This document shows positions 10,437 through 20,797 of a DNA stretch of 64,000 nucleotides, in pieces. Both the position numbers and the translations under genes were made by a program. The stretch spans positions 124,001-188,000 of the forward strand of contig JAHQRK010000013.1 in the NCBI GenBank assembly GCA_019828595.1, given 5' to 3'. Position 1 is the stretch's first letter; each line of letters opens with the position of its first letter. The notes under the pieces were generated by a model that worked only from the letters and a program-made list of their open reading frames with translations, was not told where the DNA came from and did no database searches. The stretch comes from Aphanomyces cochlioides (Eukaryota; Oomycota; Saprolegniomycetes; Saprolegniales; Verrucalvaceae).

Positions 10437-11713
10437 GGAACACTCGACGAATATGTGCGAATAAGCGAATCCTCTGCAAGGGACTGCTTGTACCGATTTT
10501 GTGATGCTGTCATCAATAAATTTGGTCCAGTCTACTTGCGCAAGCCTTCACCTGAAGATATGGAACGAATCCTTCAAGAAAACGGACAGCGTGGTTTTCC
10601 TGGTATACTTGCCTCATTGGACTACATGGCGTGGAAATGGGATAATTGTCCTAAAGCTTGGCATGGGTCGTTCAAAGGTCCAAAAGGGACTTGCATTGTC
10701 CTAGAAGCTGCTGTGTCTTATGTTCTGGCATGCCTTTTTGGCATGCCAGGAAGCTTGACAGTGGTCGAGAGCATCCAGGACGCTTTTTATTTTATTATAA
10801 AAAATATTATCTTTCACAGTTAGTAGTACTAGCAGTTTTACCTATTCAATATAGATATTTCTATACTTAATATAGTATCGGTATATTCTTCTTAAGGTTA
10901 TTGGTTTTGAAAGGTGAAAATTCAAATTCTCAAATTGAATTTCTCACAAAGTCTTCCAGATAAATGAGAATAAATGCCATATTTGGATTCCTTAGAAAAA
11001 GTTCTTCCAGGATATATAATTTCATAGTCAGATTCTCAGTAACTGATAAATAAATTAAAAAAGCGTCGTGGATGCTTTCGTGGACTGTGAATGATGTCAA
11101 TGTCCTACAGCAATCTCCATTTCTCCACTCATTTGTGAATGACACGCTACCAAAAGTGACGTATTACGTGAATGGGCATGAATACTCTACTCCATATTGT
11201 CTTGTCGACGGCATATATCCTAATTGGCCTGTGTTTATGAAGTCTATCCCATATCCAATTGGTCCTGCAAAACAACACTTTGCAAAGCAACAAGAATCCG
11301 TACGAAAAGATGTCGAGCGTGTTTTTGGTGTATTACAATCAAGATTTGCAATTGTAAAGAACCCTGCTCGTGCTTGGACAGTTGAACGATTACACTCCAT
11401 CATGATGACTTGTATTGTTCTCCACAACATGATCGTGCACGACGAGAGAGAGGATCCCGCTTTAGTGACAAACGTCGACTTCGACATTGAGCTGTCAAGT
11501 AGACGTCACCAACGCAAGCGAAAACGAGCAGTTGCAAAATCTGTCAGTGTGGATTTTACCGTTCATTCAAGACCCGACATCGATTTGAGTTCAATGCCAT
11601 TTGCAACGATTGTTGAGAACATGGGCCGTATCCGTGATGACAGTGAGTACTTTCGTTTACAACATGATTTGATTCTTCACTACTGGAACATGCTAGCGTA
11701 CACAAGTGTCTAA
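10437..11713 (+). pseudogene. PIF/Harbinger (HARBI1-like) transposase, 5'-truncated and interrupted
   Basis: The reading begins at TLDEYVRISESSARDCLYRF and continues through RGFPGILASLDYMAWKW (first catalytic Asp in SLDYM) and KAWHGSFKGPKG. It is interrupted by a 329-bp MITE and resumes with NDVNVLQQSPF and YYVNGHEY, then YPNWPVFMKSI and the block with the last acidic residue (KDVERVFGVLQSRFAIV). It ends at 11713. Removing the MITE and one target copy gives GMPGSLNDVNVLQQSP in frame, the expected motif of the family. The N-terminal 80-100 residues are missing and replaced by MULE sequence. A convergent Myb/SANT-like ORF follows, as is normal for this superfamily. Confidence 0.87.
10759..11087. 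mobile_element. 329-bp MITE inserted in the Harbinger transposase
   Basis: The ends are inverted repeats of about 30 bp (start CAGTGGTCGAGAGCATCC; opposite end read inwards CAGTCCACGAAAGCATCC), matching at about 25 of 30 positions. A 3-bp duplication TGA flanks it (10756-10758, 11088-11090). The interior is AT-rich and has no coding capacity. Three-base duplication fits mobilisation by a PIF/Harbinger transposase, possibly of the same superfamily as its host gene. Confidence 0.85.
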
Positions 11714-11732
11714 TGTTAATTCAATTTACTGA

Positions 11733-12483
11733 ACCTCTAAGATAATTCCGTAGTCTTCAGTCATTTTACGCAGTCGCTTCATTTCGAGCTTTCTTTTCAA
11801 TCGGAAAAATTCTTGTGACTCAGCATCCAGCTCACCACTTTGGCCTGCAAAGAGAGCAATCGCACTTTGTTGTTCAATAGCTTCAGTGCGACGTCGTTGC
11901 TCGGCAACGAATTGATTTTGGAACTCGTTTGGCTCAACTGTGAATCAACACTAGGTGAAGTCATGTCGATCGTTCGTTTTGTGCCAACCGGGCGCTAAAG
12001 TGGCTGGCGGATTGTGCTTTCAATTGTATCAGTTTGCCGCTTTGACTTGGCTGGCGTTGCAATGAGATTTTCGACAAACTTTGGAACATTTTGGAGCAGA
12101 TAGTCCCAGACTTCATAGTGGTCGAACTCGTAGCCTTCCACTTCTGTGAATTACGAAAGAGATGTACGCAGGTAGTCATCGCACGACCATTCAGAGTGCT
12201 CGATTGCCTTTACAGTCTTGTAGTATCCATGGAATTTCATTACCGACGGTTGAATCTCTGTTTTCCACCTGGACATGATGGACGCCACATTCCTGCTGCT
12301 GGCTGGTGCGATGATGTTGTATTGCTCCAGAATTCTTTGCCAATACATCTTTCCCTTCTGGTCGCTGCCCACTACTGCATCGTGATTTATACTCACAATC
12401 GATAGAGCAAGTGCAATATCTTCATCGGGAGTCCAGGCTCTGCCTCTGCCCATTTTTGTGAGTGAAGCCAATCTTTCCATCAT
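11733..12483 (-). pseudogene. Harbinger-associated Myb/SANT-like DNA-binding ORF, degraded
   Basis: The minus frame starts MMERLASLTKMGRGRAWTPDEDIAL, with a tryptophan-rich helix-turn-helix (YWQRILEQYNI, SIMSRWKTEIQ) typical of the second protein of PIF/Harbinger elements. The frame then shifts to EVWDYLLQNVPKFVENL and GTKRTIDMTSPS, with a stop in between, and ends in a coiled-coil-like tail (QRRRTEAIEQQSAIALF ... LKRKLEMKRLRKM) near 11733. In this superfamily the protein binds the element ends and brings the transposase to them. It is convergent with the transposase at 10437-11713 and is not functional as it stands. Confidence 0.75.
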
Positions 12484-12631
12484 GAATAGAATGAAACTCT
12501 ATTTCGCCGAAAATAGAACAAAATGCAGCCATTCTATCGAATAGAATGGAATAGGTAACGCGTTGAGGCGTATAGCGCGATCTATCTGACAAATAGAACG
12601 ATAAATAGAATGCGTTGGAGACGCTCTAACC
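12484..12631. repeat. Probable right terminus of the broken Harbinger
   Basis: Reading inwards from 12631 the sequence starts GGTTAGAGCGTCTCCAACGC, which resembles the G-rich, TCTCCAAC-containing ends of many Harbinger elements. The palindrome CCATTCTAT-CGA-ATAGAATGG lies at about 12530-12550. The matching left end is not found because the 5' side was replaced by MULE sequence. Confidence 0.5.
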
Positions 12632-13310
12632 ATCTAAATAAATAGATGATTTCAATCTGATGTGAAGAAAAAGTAAAATGCCTTGGACACGTCATAAACA
12701 TTGCTAGCATTGTAAGCTGAAGAGCCAAACAAGCTCGAAAAAAGCGTGTTTGTTTAAGCTAGAAGACACTTCAATGATTAACTCAGAAAAATTAGCTACA
12801 TTTATCCAATCAGATCTACGTATAAAATGTAGCACTGGTGTCTTACGCGTTCCCATCACAATTGATTGGTATATTAACGAGTTTCTCTCTACTGATTGGC
12901 TTTGCATTGAATAAATTCATTGGATAATAATGCTAAAAAGAGTTGTAATTCAATGTGTGCTGGGTGTTCGCACAAAATCTATTGGACAATATTGACATAT
13001 TATTGACAACCAACAAGTTGATTTTAATTGGCCGAACCTATTTTGAATTTGTCAGAGTCAACTCGAGGAGATAAATTTTGATTGGCCACGACTCCTTTTA
13101 GCCGCCAAGTGTACATTTAGGTAGATTTGTCGGCGGCTTAGCACATTAGCATTGCTTTCCACCTTGAATAACTATTTTCTATGGATCTATGTCGATTTAC
13201 GCTATTTCGCTGAGGAGACGCTCGTGTATTCGTAGGAAAGTTGTTGGCTAAAGCTCAGAAAGACCTCGCTCACTAGTAGAACTAATGTATCTCTGTTCTC
13301 AACTATACGG
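12632..13310. other. AT-rich stretch without a gene
   Basis: Nothing coding is supported. The words ATTGGCC, GATTGG and CCAATCA recur (about 12780-13090), a pattern shared with MITE-like sequence elsewhere in the window. Confidence 0.3.
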
Positions 13311-13360
13311 TATACAAATTCCAAGTATAAGGTGTAGACATTTAAAAAGAGGGGTGGGAT
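13311..13360 (+). repeat. Right copy of the 50-bp inverted repeat
   Basis: Counterpart of 7732-7781 in opposite orientation (40 of 50 positions alike). It lies about 950 bp upstream of secreted paralogue B, the same order of distance and orientation as the left copy has to paralogue A. Confidence 0.6.
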
Positions 13361-14304
13361 ATTTATTAATAGTGTCCCATCCATAACTGTGAGCAACTGA
13401 TTACGAACAGCTTGTGAATGTAACACTCAATATGACAATGCAAACTGCTCCCATACGAAGTTCTCCAAAATCTCAATAACGTTTATTCAACAACAACTAC
13501 AGTCTCGCCGCCCGTTCCATCGTGGTGCCGCATGGGACCGCACGATTCTGGCTGAAGAAATACCAGCCAAAGAAAGAACGGCGGCTCTCCAAACAACATC
13601 ATGGAAGGCAAATCTAAAGCTCAAGTGGGGGGGCTTCTAGGTGCGCACCATGTTACTCACGATGACAGAAAAGTCTGCAAGGATGGGAGAATCCACACCT
13701 CCGTCATGACGAACTTGGACGACTTTCCTCAGTCAAGACAAACAAATATGAACAGTACAATGACCACGAGGCCGAGGAGCAAGCACATTCTCCTTCTTGT
13801 CAAGCCCTGTCAACCGCTTCAGCTTGATGCATCTTCACGAGAGGCCGAGGAAAAGCTATGTTTCCTCTGCCCATCCCCATGGGTGTTGGAACTACGACAG
13901 AGTACAGTGCAGTCTCATGCCCCTCGCAAGTCTAACGTTAGCGAGAAATGAAGCGACGTCTCGAGTTGTGCTAAGGGATTGCAGCTTTATCTAAGTTGGT
14001 TTTTCCATATATGTGTCGATTCCAATGGGGAAAAGGCAAGCGTCGATGGATCCTTGAGCAAATTCAACCGTGGAAATGATCGGGACGAATCCAAAGCGTG
14101 TAAATCTGTTCCATGTCTAAGGATTTCTTTTGCGATACAGGCACTCACTGCTTAACGCAACAAGTATCCACTACGCACACTTGTCCTTCTGACAACAAGC
14201 GACACCGCACTGGCTCGGGAAAGTTCTCGTCTGTGGTTGGCAGTGGGTACATGGCTGCGTCAGTCCATCCAGCAGGTTCGAGTCATTGTGAAATTTGCGT
14301 TGTC

Positions 14305-14697
14305 ATGCGTCTACTTGTTACTCTTGCCTTGATTGCGCTCACGACTGCGTCAAGATCTTCCTGGAGAACGAGCGAGCTTGTTTCGATGGAAGCTGAGCAA
14401 GGTGTCCGTCAGCTGAGTGACCCATCGATGGAGGAAGCTTTCCAAAGAGCCATGGCTGGCGGACGTCCCCAAGGAGGGCCCAATCGTCCCTTGCAGCGTC
14501 GTCATGCTGTCAACCTGGATGCCCATATTGCTCCACAATCTCCACGCTCCCCTCTTGATGCGGGACGCGTGTTTGATTCGCCACCACGCTCTAGAGGAAA
14601 CAGCCCGAATCGTTCCCCTCGCGGCCGGAGCCCAGAAGGTTCGCGTGGAAGAAGCCCTAGTAGTGGTTCAGGGCGCCGAGGTAGAGGCCGTGGTTAA
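14305..14697 (+). CDS. Small secreted basic Ser/Pro/Arg/Gly-rich protein (paralogue B)
   Basis: The ATG at 14305 gives 130 residues. The signal peptide (MRLLVTLALIALTTAS) is nearly the same as in paralogue A, and the next residues also align (RTSELVSME against KTRQLASMG). The mature protein has a middle part with a weak acidic patch, then a long tail of SPR/RSP repeats ending in an RG run (GRRGRGRG). Low-complexity SR/RG tails can bind nucleic acid, but here the signal peptide suggests export, so function is unknown. The upstream in-frame extension from 14113 is probably not used, because only the segment from the shared Met onward is conserved as protein. Confidence 0.68.
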   Translation: MRLLVTLALIALTTASRSSWRTSELVSMEAEQGVRQLSDPSMEEAFQRAMAGGRPQGGPNRPLQRRHAVNLDAHIAPQSPRSPLDAGRVFDSPPRSRGNSPNRSPRGRSPEGSRGRSPSSGSGRRGRGRG

Positions 14698-14992
14698 ACC
14701 GGTCAAGGAAGATGATTGACCTCATGGACAAATGAGACTCACTGCACAAGCACGACTCCAAGTATTTCCTCAGGATTGCGGTGCATTTGTTCGATGTGAT
14801 GTCAATAGCGATTTCTGTTTGTTCTCTTCTGTCTCAACATATCCCCCAAGTCTTCGTGAGCTAGTGGTCACTACCCTGTGAACTTTAAGGACCTGGCTGC
14901 TGAGCAAGAGTACTTTTGGCCACTCATTCCATGTGGCATTGCCAAGTTTGGCCAGAACTGTGTTGTCTTCAATCTGTGCCATGTCAGCGACC
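14698..14992. other. Left flank of the Gypsy insertion
   Basis: A minus-strand frame (14770-14994) reads VADMAQIEDNTVLAKLG then NATWNEWPKVLLLSSQVLKV. Its upstream part continues on the other side of the Gypsy from 21066, so the retroelement landed inside this frame. The NATWNEW block faintly resembles the start of retroelement gag proteins. Identity is uncertain. Confidence 0.35.
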
Positions 14993-14997
14993 AAAGC

Positions 14998-15266
14998 TGT
15001 AGGGTAGTTGGTAAGGTCAGAGGAAGATGAGAAGTGAGTTGGATTAGCCAGCTTAAGAGTTAAATCTATAAACTAAACAATACGTTATAGTTTTCGGTAT
15101 ACACTCGGCACGGCTACGGAATAATCTTCTGAGGGCCGTACACTCCCTGAGAACACACGTGCCTCTGGCCAATCTCAACTTAGTCAGACGGTGTCGTCAG
15201 CGTTGGACACGCTTGACTCGACACCCGTCTTGCCAGGCGACAACTATTAACCATTACTTTATTACA
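14998..15266 (-). repeat. Gypsy 3' LTR
   Basis: 269 bp, beginning TGTAGGGTAG and ending TTATTACA on the plus strand. It is preceded on the element strand by a G-rich polypurine tract. Confidence 0.93.
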
Positions 15267-15309
15267 TTCTCCCCCCGTTGTCGCCCTGGCGGCTTGATTT
15301 CTTCGAGCA

Positions 15310-18300
15310 GCTTCTTGAAATGCGAAACATGTTTGATGTCTCGCTCCAGCTCCCACGTAGCTTCGTGTTCAGGCAACCCATGCCACTTAACCAACTATTC
15401 TTTCTTACGATTAAACTGTCTTTGCTTCAGCAGGGCTTCTACGATGTAGAGCTCATTCCCTTCGTCATCGAGAACGATAGGCGTGGCTTTGGGGATCGGT
15501 CGGCCTTGAAATCGCGAGGGGTTTGGAACGTGGTGCTTCAGTCGATCAACGTTAAAGACGTCGTGAAGTCGACTCATGCTCTTGGGCAGTTCAAGCCTCA
15601 TGGCATTGGGATTAATTACTTTGATTATCTTAAATGGCCCAATGTAGCGCGGAACAAGCTTTGCCTTTTTCGCCTGGCTAGCTACTTTGGCATGCTTCAA
15701 CGGGATGTTTCGTGTAGCCAACAGAACAAAGTCGCCTTCTTTAAAGTTTACATTGGCTCGTCTTCTATCGTAGTACTCCTTTTGCCTTGCTTGAGCCTTC
15801 TCTAGGTTCTCCAAGGCCATCTTGACAAGTTCTTTGCGACGCTCGGCAAAGTTCTTGGCATACTCGTTCAGTGTCTCGATGTCGTTCAACACTGGATTGC
15901 GTAGCTTCCTTCCAGTATCGACTTCGAATGGAGTTAAACCAGTAGACGTCTGTATTAAGCCTTGGTGGGCATACTCTATGGTGCCTAAGTGCTCACTCCA
16001 GTCATGGCCCAAGTAGGACACTTGACATCTCAACGCGTCTTCGAGCGTTCTGTTCTGTCGCTCGGTTGCTCCATCGCTTTGAGCTCTCCCAGCAGTAGTC
16101 ATGAAATGCTTAACTCCCATTGTCTTCATTAACTCCTGCCAAAACTGACTGGTGAACTTTGGATGGCGATCGCTGATGATCACAGCAGGTAGGCCATGAT
16201 TGCGAACGACTGTGTCGAAGAACTCTTTGGCTGCTTGCGGTGCGGCTACGTTTGACACCGTGGCGCAGTACTTGGGACGCTTTGAAGTCTTGTCAACACA
16301 TGTCATGATCGCATCTTTGCCGTTCGAGACAGGCAAACCGGTGATCCAGTCGACGGACACTGTGTGCCAACACTCATCAGGAGACTTCATGGGAATCATG
16401 TGTCCATTAGCTTTAGCACTACTAGACTTGTATCTTGCACACGTCTCGCATGTGGCGACATAAAGCTTCACGTCGTCTTCTAGACCCTTCCAGTAGTACC
16501 ATTGCGCAATGTGAAGCTGCGTTCGACGGGCACCAGGGTGAGCTGCGGTGCTCGTGTCATGACTTTGCGAGATAATCTCGCACTTGAGTTCATCATCGTC
16601 GGGAACGCAGAGTCTCCACACTTGATCCTTGGACTTCACAAAGTAAAGATTGTCCTTCTTTATGTACTTAGAGCTATCGTTGTACTCGTTGCTCTTGGCA
16701 TAAGCTCGCTCGAACCGCTTGACTAAGTCGTCGTTCATCTTGACTGTGCTATACGACACTTCTTCCGCATGGTTGATGACTATGTGTTGTGGAACCTCGA
16801 CTTCGAGTAGCTTTGACTCCGTCTCCTCCCCCCGAGAAGGCGAGTCAGTCATCAACGCAAGTGTACCCAAGTCAATAGATCGCAGAGTCGCGACGCGCTC
16901 AGTCCATGAGTGGATGCCGCGATAGCGATTGTAGCACGAAGCATCGCAGTGATGAACAGCGCAAGTGTCAACTTGAGCGCTGGACCGAGGTGGTCGAGAG
17001 AGAGCATCAGCTACAACGTTCATCTTGCCTGGTCGATGATGTAGTGTGAAATCAAAACTTCCAAAGAAGTCAAGCCATCGTGTTAGCTTAGCGGTTAAGA
17101 CTGGAGTCTTCAGAAACCACTGACATGTCGAGTTGTCGGTGAAGACATCAAAATGCGAACCGTAGACATGAGGTCTCCATTTGGTTAACGCTAACTTGAT
17201 CGCATACAACTCCTTCTCGTGTGATGGCCAATTTCGCTCGGTATCGCCCAATTTCTTTGACAAGAACGCGACTGGGCGGTCGTTGCCATCATCGTCTTGC
17301 TGGGAAAGTACTGCTCCGCAGCAATAGCCTGAAGCGTCGGTCGCGATCATGAAGGGCTTGTCGAAGTTTGGTAGTTGAAGAACTGGAGCTTGCTGTAGGG
17401 CTGCTTTGATGGTCAGGAAGGCTTTCTCCTGGCGATCACTCCAAGTCCAGGGAACACTGTCTTTCGCTAGATCGCTCATAGGCAACACAAGATTGGCATA
17501 GTTAGCTATGAATTTACGATAGTAACCAGCCATCCCGAGAAAACTCAACAGCTCCTTGCGATTAGTGGGAGATGACCACTTCTCGATCGCTCGAACTTTG
17601 TTGCTGTCGACTTGCAAGCCTTCGGCAGAGATCGTGTGACCCAAAAAGTCGACTTTGGGTACCGCAAACGCGCATTTCTCCAGCCTTGCATACAGCTTCT
17701 CCTTGTGTAACACTTCGAGAACACAACGCAAATGGTTGACATGTTCATTAAGATGCTTAGAGTGCACGCAGATGTCATCTAAGTAGACGACTACAAAGGG
17801 GAACTTGTCGAAAAGAGATCGCATAAGAATTGACCAGATGCCTGGCATGCCTGCCAGTCCCATCGGCGCAACACACCACTGCAAAATCTCCTTGTGCGTT
17901 CGGAAGGCAGTGTACTTTCGAGCATGGGGCTCGACCAGCATTTGGTGGTATCCTGACGCAAGATCGATCTTCGTGAACACTGTACAACCATGCATGTTGT
18001 TGAACAGGTCTTCAATGTTGGGCAGCGGAATCTTGGGGATTTCCGTCTGTGAGTTGACATGGCGGTAGTCAAGCACCCAGCGTATAGGCGTGTTGGGCGT
18101 CGCAGTCTTTAGCCACACTTGTCGCGAAGGTAGCTTGCCGTTCTCGTCCTTCTTGGGTTCTTACTTCTTACGCCAAAGCTCGTTGGCAATTCAACCCAAC
18201 CTTTCTTTTTCAAGTTATCTACGAACTTGTCTAACGCCGCTTGCTCAACCTTAGCTAGACGGAAGGGAGCTCGGTTCTGTGGCTTCGCATCGGGCTTCAA

Positions 18301-18567
18301 CTGCAGATCGAACTGCACGGCACGCTAGGGAGGCAACTTATCAGGCAGCTCGGCAGGAAACACATCCTTGAACTCTTCCAGCAGTTCAACGATCTCTGGA
18401 GGCATAGGCAGAGGCTGAGGATCGAAATGACAAAGCTTTATTATCCATCCAGGCACGCTAGTCGAGACGGTATTGACTTCTACTTCATCGTCTATCGACT
18501 CAATTTCATGCTTGCGCCAATTGATGACTGGATTGAACTTCCTGAACCACGGTTGGCCCAGTATCAC
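15310..18567 (-). pseudogene. Gypsy pol: reverse transcriptase, RNase H, integrase, chromodomain
   Basis: The reverse transcriptase carries FTKIDLASGYHQM and the YLDD active site (VVVYLDDICVHS). RNase H follows with FMIATDASGYCCGAVLS and TDNS. Integrase has the zinc finger (H...H, CETCARYK) and the D-D-E set (VDWITGLP; IISDRHPKFTSQFW; SDGATERQNRTLEDA). The C-terminal end is a chromodomain: YIVEALLKQRQFNRKKE, stop, LVKWHGLPEHEATWELE. Lesions are a frameshift at the protease/pol border near 18567, a TAG at 18325-18327, a frameshift near 18150, and a TAG at 15395-15397 inside the chromodomain. The main 907-codon frame (15395-18118) is otherwise intact. Chromodomains in this group guide integration to marked chromatin. 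Confidence 0.93.
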
Positions 18568-18568
18568 A

Positions 18569-19972
18569 TCAAACGCCTTGTCTTTGAAAGTGATCCCATT
18601 CGGTCATCACTGTGTCCTTGAACGTGAAGAAGTCAACGTGGATCGTCTCCTTCATTTCTTTCGTCTGCGTCTCCTGCGAGAGCACGCCATCATTGCCCAC
18701 AATTCGCACGTTCTTCATTCTCATGACGTTCTTGCCGAGTCCGAGTCGGCACAACGAGTTGGTCGCTCCTGAGTCAATGAGCACCTTCACAACTTTGCCG
18801 TTCATTACGCCAGACTTAATCATCAACGCTTCGTTCTTCATATCCCGCGACCTCGCTGTCGCATGCGCCACTTGTCTTGCTTCTACTTCAGGCGCTATCG
18901 CACTTGCATCCGCGTCAACCTCATCAACACAACCAAAGGTGATGTATTCAACGTCCTCTGGACTTAACTCTTCTCGCACTTCGACATTGTTCTGTCGGCT
19001 CGGGGGCGGTTGCCCTGACACTCGTCGCTTTGGCTTTCGGCACTCTGGCGCAATGTGCCCGATCTTCTGGCAGTTGTAGCAGCGAAGCTTGCTGCGGTCC
19101 TTCTTGTGTTCACGCCTCACATGGAGGTTGTCGACCTCCATGTCGTCAGGCTCACGCTGTTCGCTTCGTGGAGGTGGTCTCTCCTCATGACGCTCGCGAT
19201 CTCGATCAAATCTCTTGGCTCGAAATGGTCTTTTCGACTTGCCCACTATGCCCAGTGACACTGCATGCGCACGCTCATACTCCAACGCCGCCTTGATGGC
19301 AGACGACAACGTTTGACACTGTCTGTACTTGACCTCTTCGCGCGTCTTCAGTCGCAAGCCGCGCGTGAAGAAGGTCACCTTGTCCAACTCAGACATGTCA
19401 CGCACTTCAGTACAAATACGACGGAACTTCTCGATGTATTCAAGTAGATCCTTACAGTTCTTCTGCTGGAGCGAAAACAACTTGTTGCGCAGGCGCTCTT
19501 GCAGGTCGTCAGGCTCGAACTCCTTGCGTAGGGCTTTCTCGAAGTCAACGAGGGTATTAAGGCCACTACCCCCTTTATGTGACGCCAACTCTTGGTACCA
19601 TGCCGCCGCTTGGCCTTTGAGATTTGCGACCACCATGGCCAGACACCTCGCTTCGACTTCCTTGTCTTCCACATAGTTCAAGTTCTTCGCCTTGAAAAAG
19701 GTCTCAACACGGTGAATGTAAAGACCAATACTTTCATTAATGCGCCCGTGGTAACTAGGCATAGACAGTCCTTCTACTCGCCGCTCTGTGTCGCGTTGCA
19801 CCGGAGGAGGTGCCGCTTGTGCTTGCTCTTGCTGCTTAAGCAAGAGTTCTTGAAGTACTTGCTGATTCTCAACAAGTCGTGCTTGGGTTTGGGTTTGTGT
19901 CTGCAGCAGCTGATTGATTTGCTGCTGCTGCTGTTCCATCGTCGCAAATAACCTCATAAAGAACTCTTCCAT
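18569..19972 (-). CDS. Gypsy gag with aspartic protease start
   Basis: 467 codons. A Gln-rich, coiled-coil N-terminus (residues 10-70) precedes a capsid-like region (MPSYHGRINESIGLYIHRVE ... AAAWYQELASHKG). A zinc knuckle (CYNCQKIGHIAPEC) sits in a basic stretch near residue 300. The protease motif is VKVLIDSGATNSLCRLG near residue 400. Gag packages the RNA; the protease would cut the polyprotein. The frame ends early: the downstream block GQPWFRKFNPV, which normally continues from the protease, is in another frame from 18567. The start at 19972 (MEEFFMRLF) is the first ATG of the open frame. Confidence 0.92.
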   Translation of the reverse strand: MEEFFMRLFATMEQQQQQINQLLQTQTQTQARLVENQQVLQELLLKQQEQAQAAPPPVQRDTERRVEGLSMPSYHGRINESIGLYIHRVETFFKAKNLNYVEDKEVEARCLAMVVANLKGQAAAWYQELASHKGGSGLNTLVDFEKALRKEFEPDDLQERLRNKLFSLQQKNCKDLLEYIEKFRRICTEVRDMSELDKVTFFTRGLRLKTREEVKYRQCQTLSSAIKAALEYERAHAVSLGIVGKSKRPFRAKRFDRDRERHEERPPPRSEQREPDDMEVDNLHVRREHKKDRSKLRCYNCQKIGHIAPECRKPKRRVSGQPPPSRQNNVEVREELSPEDVEYITFGCVDEVDADASAIAPEVEARQVAHATARSRDMKNEALMIKSGVMNGKVVKVLIDSGATNSLCRLGLGKNVMRMKNVRIVGNDGVLSQETQTKEMKETIHVDFFTFKDTVMTEWDHFQRQGV

Positions 19973-20130
19973 GTTTTCTTATTATCTTCCTTTTTTCTGG
20001 TCTTGACTTCTTAATTTGTTCTTGAAATGTTTCTTAAATGCTTCTCTTTTGTTCTTTTTGTCTTCTTTTTTCTTCTTTTTATTTCTTTTTTTGTCTTGAA
20101 AATGTCTTTTTTTGTATGGAAAAGAGTTCT

Positions 20131-20538
20131 TTACAGGTTAGCTAAGTACTCGGACGCTTCTGATTGGACGTCGGTCTTTGGCTTTTCTTCCTTGGGTTTA
20201 GGTTTGTAGTCGAGGAGGGCGTCGATTTCTTCGCCAATTAGTTCGCTCAAAATTTTTAAGTGAGTTTGAACGTCGACTAATTTGTCCTAAATGTACTTGG
20301 CGCGATTCGAGTACTTTCGCGGTTCTTCGAGACGACGGGTGAACCCGTTGGCGACGCGGACGAGGTTGGAGATCTTGTTGTCGAGGCTTGATCGGATTTC
20401 GTCGAGGTCCTTGATTTGATCCGCCTCCAAATAATGAATTTTACTAAAACTCGCTTTAAACCTACTCTTTTCTACTCTACTCTTGTCGCCTTGGTCGCTC
20501 GCCTTGCGTTTCTAGTTCGCCTTGGTCGCTGTCTTCAT
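20131..20538 (-). pseudogene. Small coiled-coil ORF upstream of gag
   Basis: Between the 5' LTR and gag, a minus frame starts MKTATKAN, meets a TAG, then runs KRKASDQGDKSRVEKSRF, LDEIRSSLDNKISNLVRV, a second TAG at 20287-20289, and KLVDVQTHLKILSELIGEEI, to a TAA at 20131. It looks genuinely coding (heptad-like, charged) and is in the place of an extra 5' ORF. I know no family for it. Both internal stops are TAG, like the two in pol. Confidence 0.5.
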
Positions 20539-20797
20539 ACACGACACGGTCTTTCGCTTGCACCAGAGGTAAGAGCCCAAGACTCGAGACTCCAACCAAG
20601 CAGGCTCAAGGATGCCCACAGCGCGGGGGAATGCAGCGGACAGGCTCGAACGCTAGTGTTCGCGTAGATCTAACACTGGTCGCCTGGACGGTCAAAGATG
20701 AGCCGTCGCGTGAACCAGATAAGATAACCCCTTCAACCCTCGAGATATGCCTCCGGGTCTAGAGTCCTTGGTGTCGTGAACCACAAGTGCTACCAAC

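Noticed and set aside
9867..10823. A 318-codon open frame as one real gene
   Set aside because: Its parts belong to a MULE C-terminus, a Harbinger transposase and a MITE; the true frames of each continue elsewhere.
14276..14286. tRNA-like GGTTCGAGTC box
   Set aside because: No acceptor stem, A box or anticodon arm can be formed around it.
14113..14304. N-terminal extension of secreted paralogue B
   Set aside because: It is not shared as protein with paralogue A and would hide the signal peptide.
18325..18327. TAG as a normal end of a separate Gypsy ORF
   Set aside because: The sequence on both sides is continuous Gypsy polyprotein in one frame, so it is a nonsense mutation.
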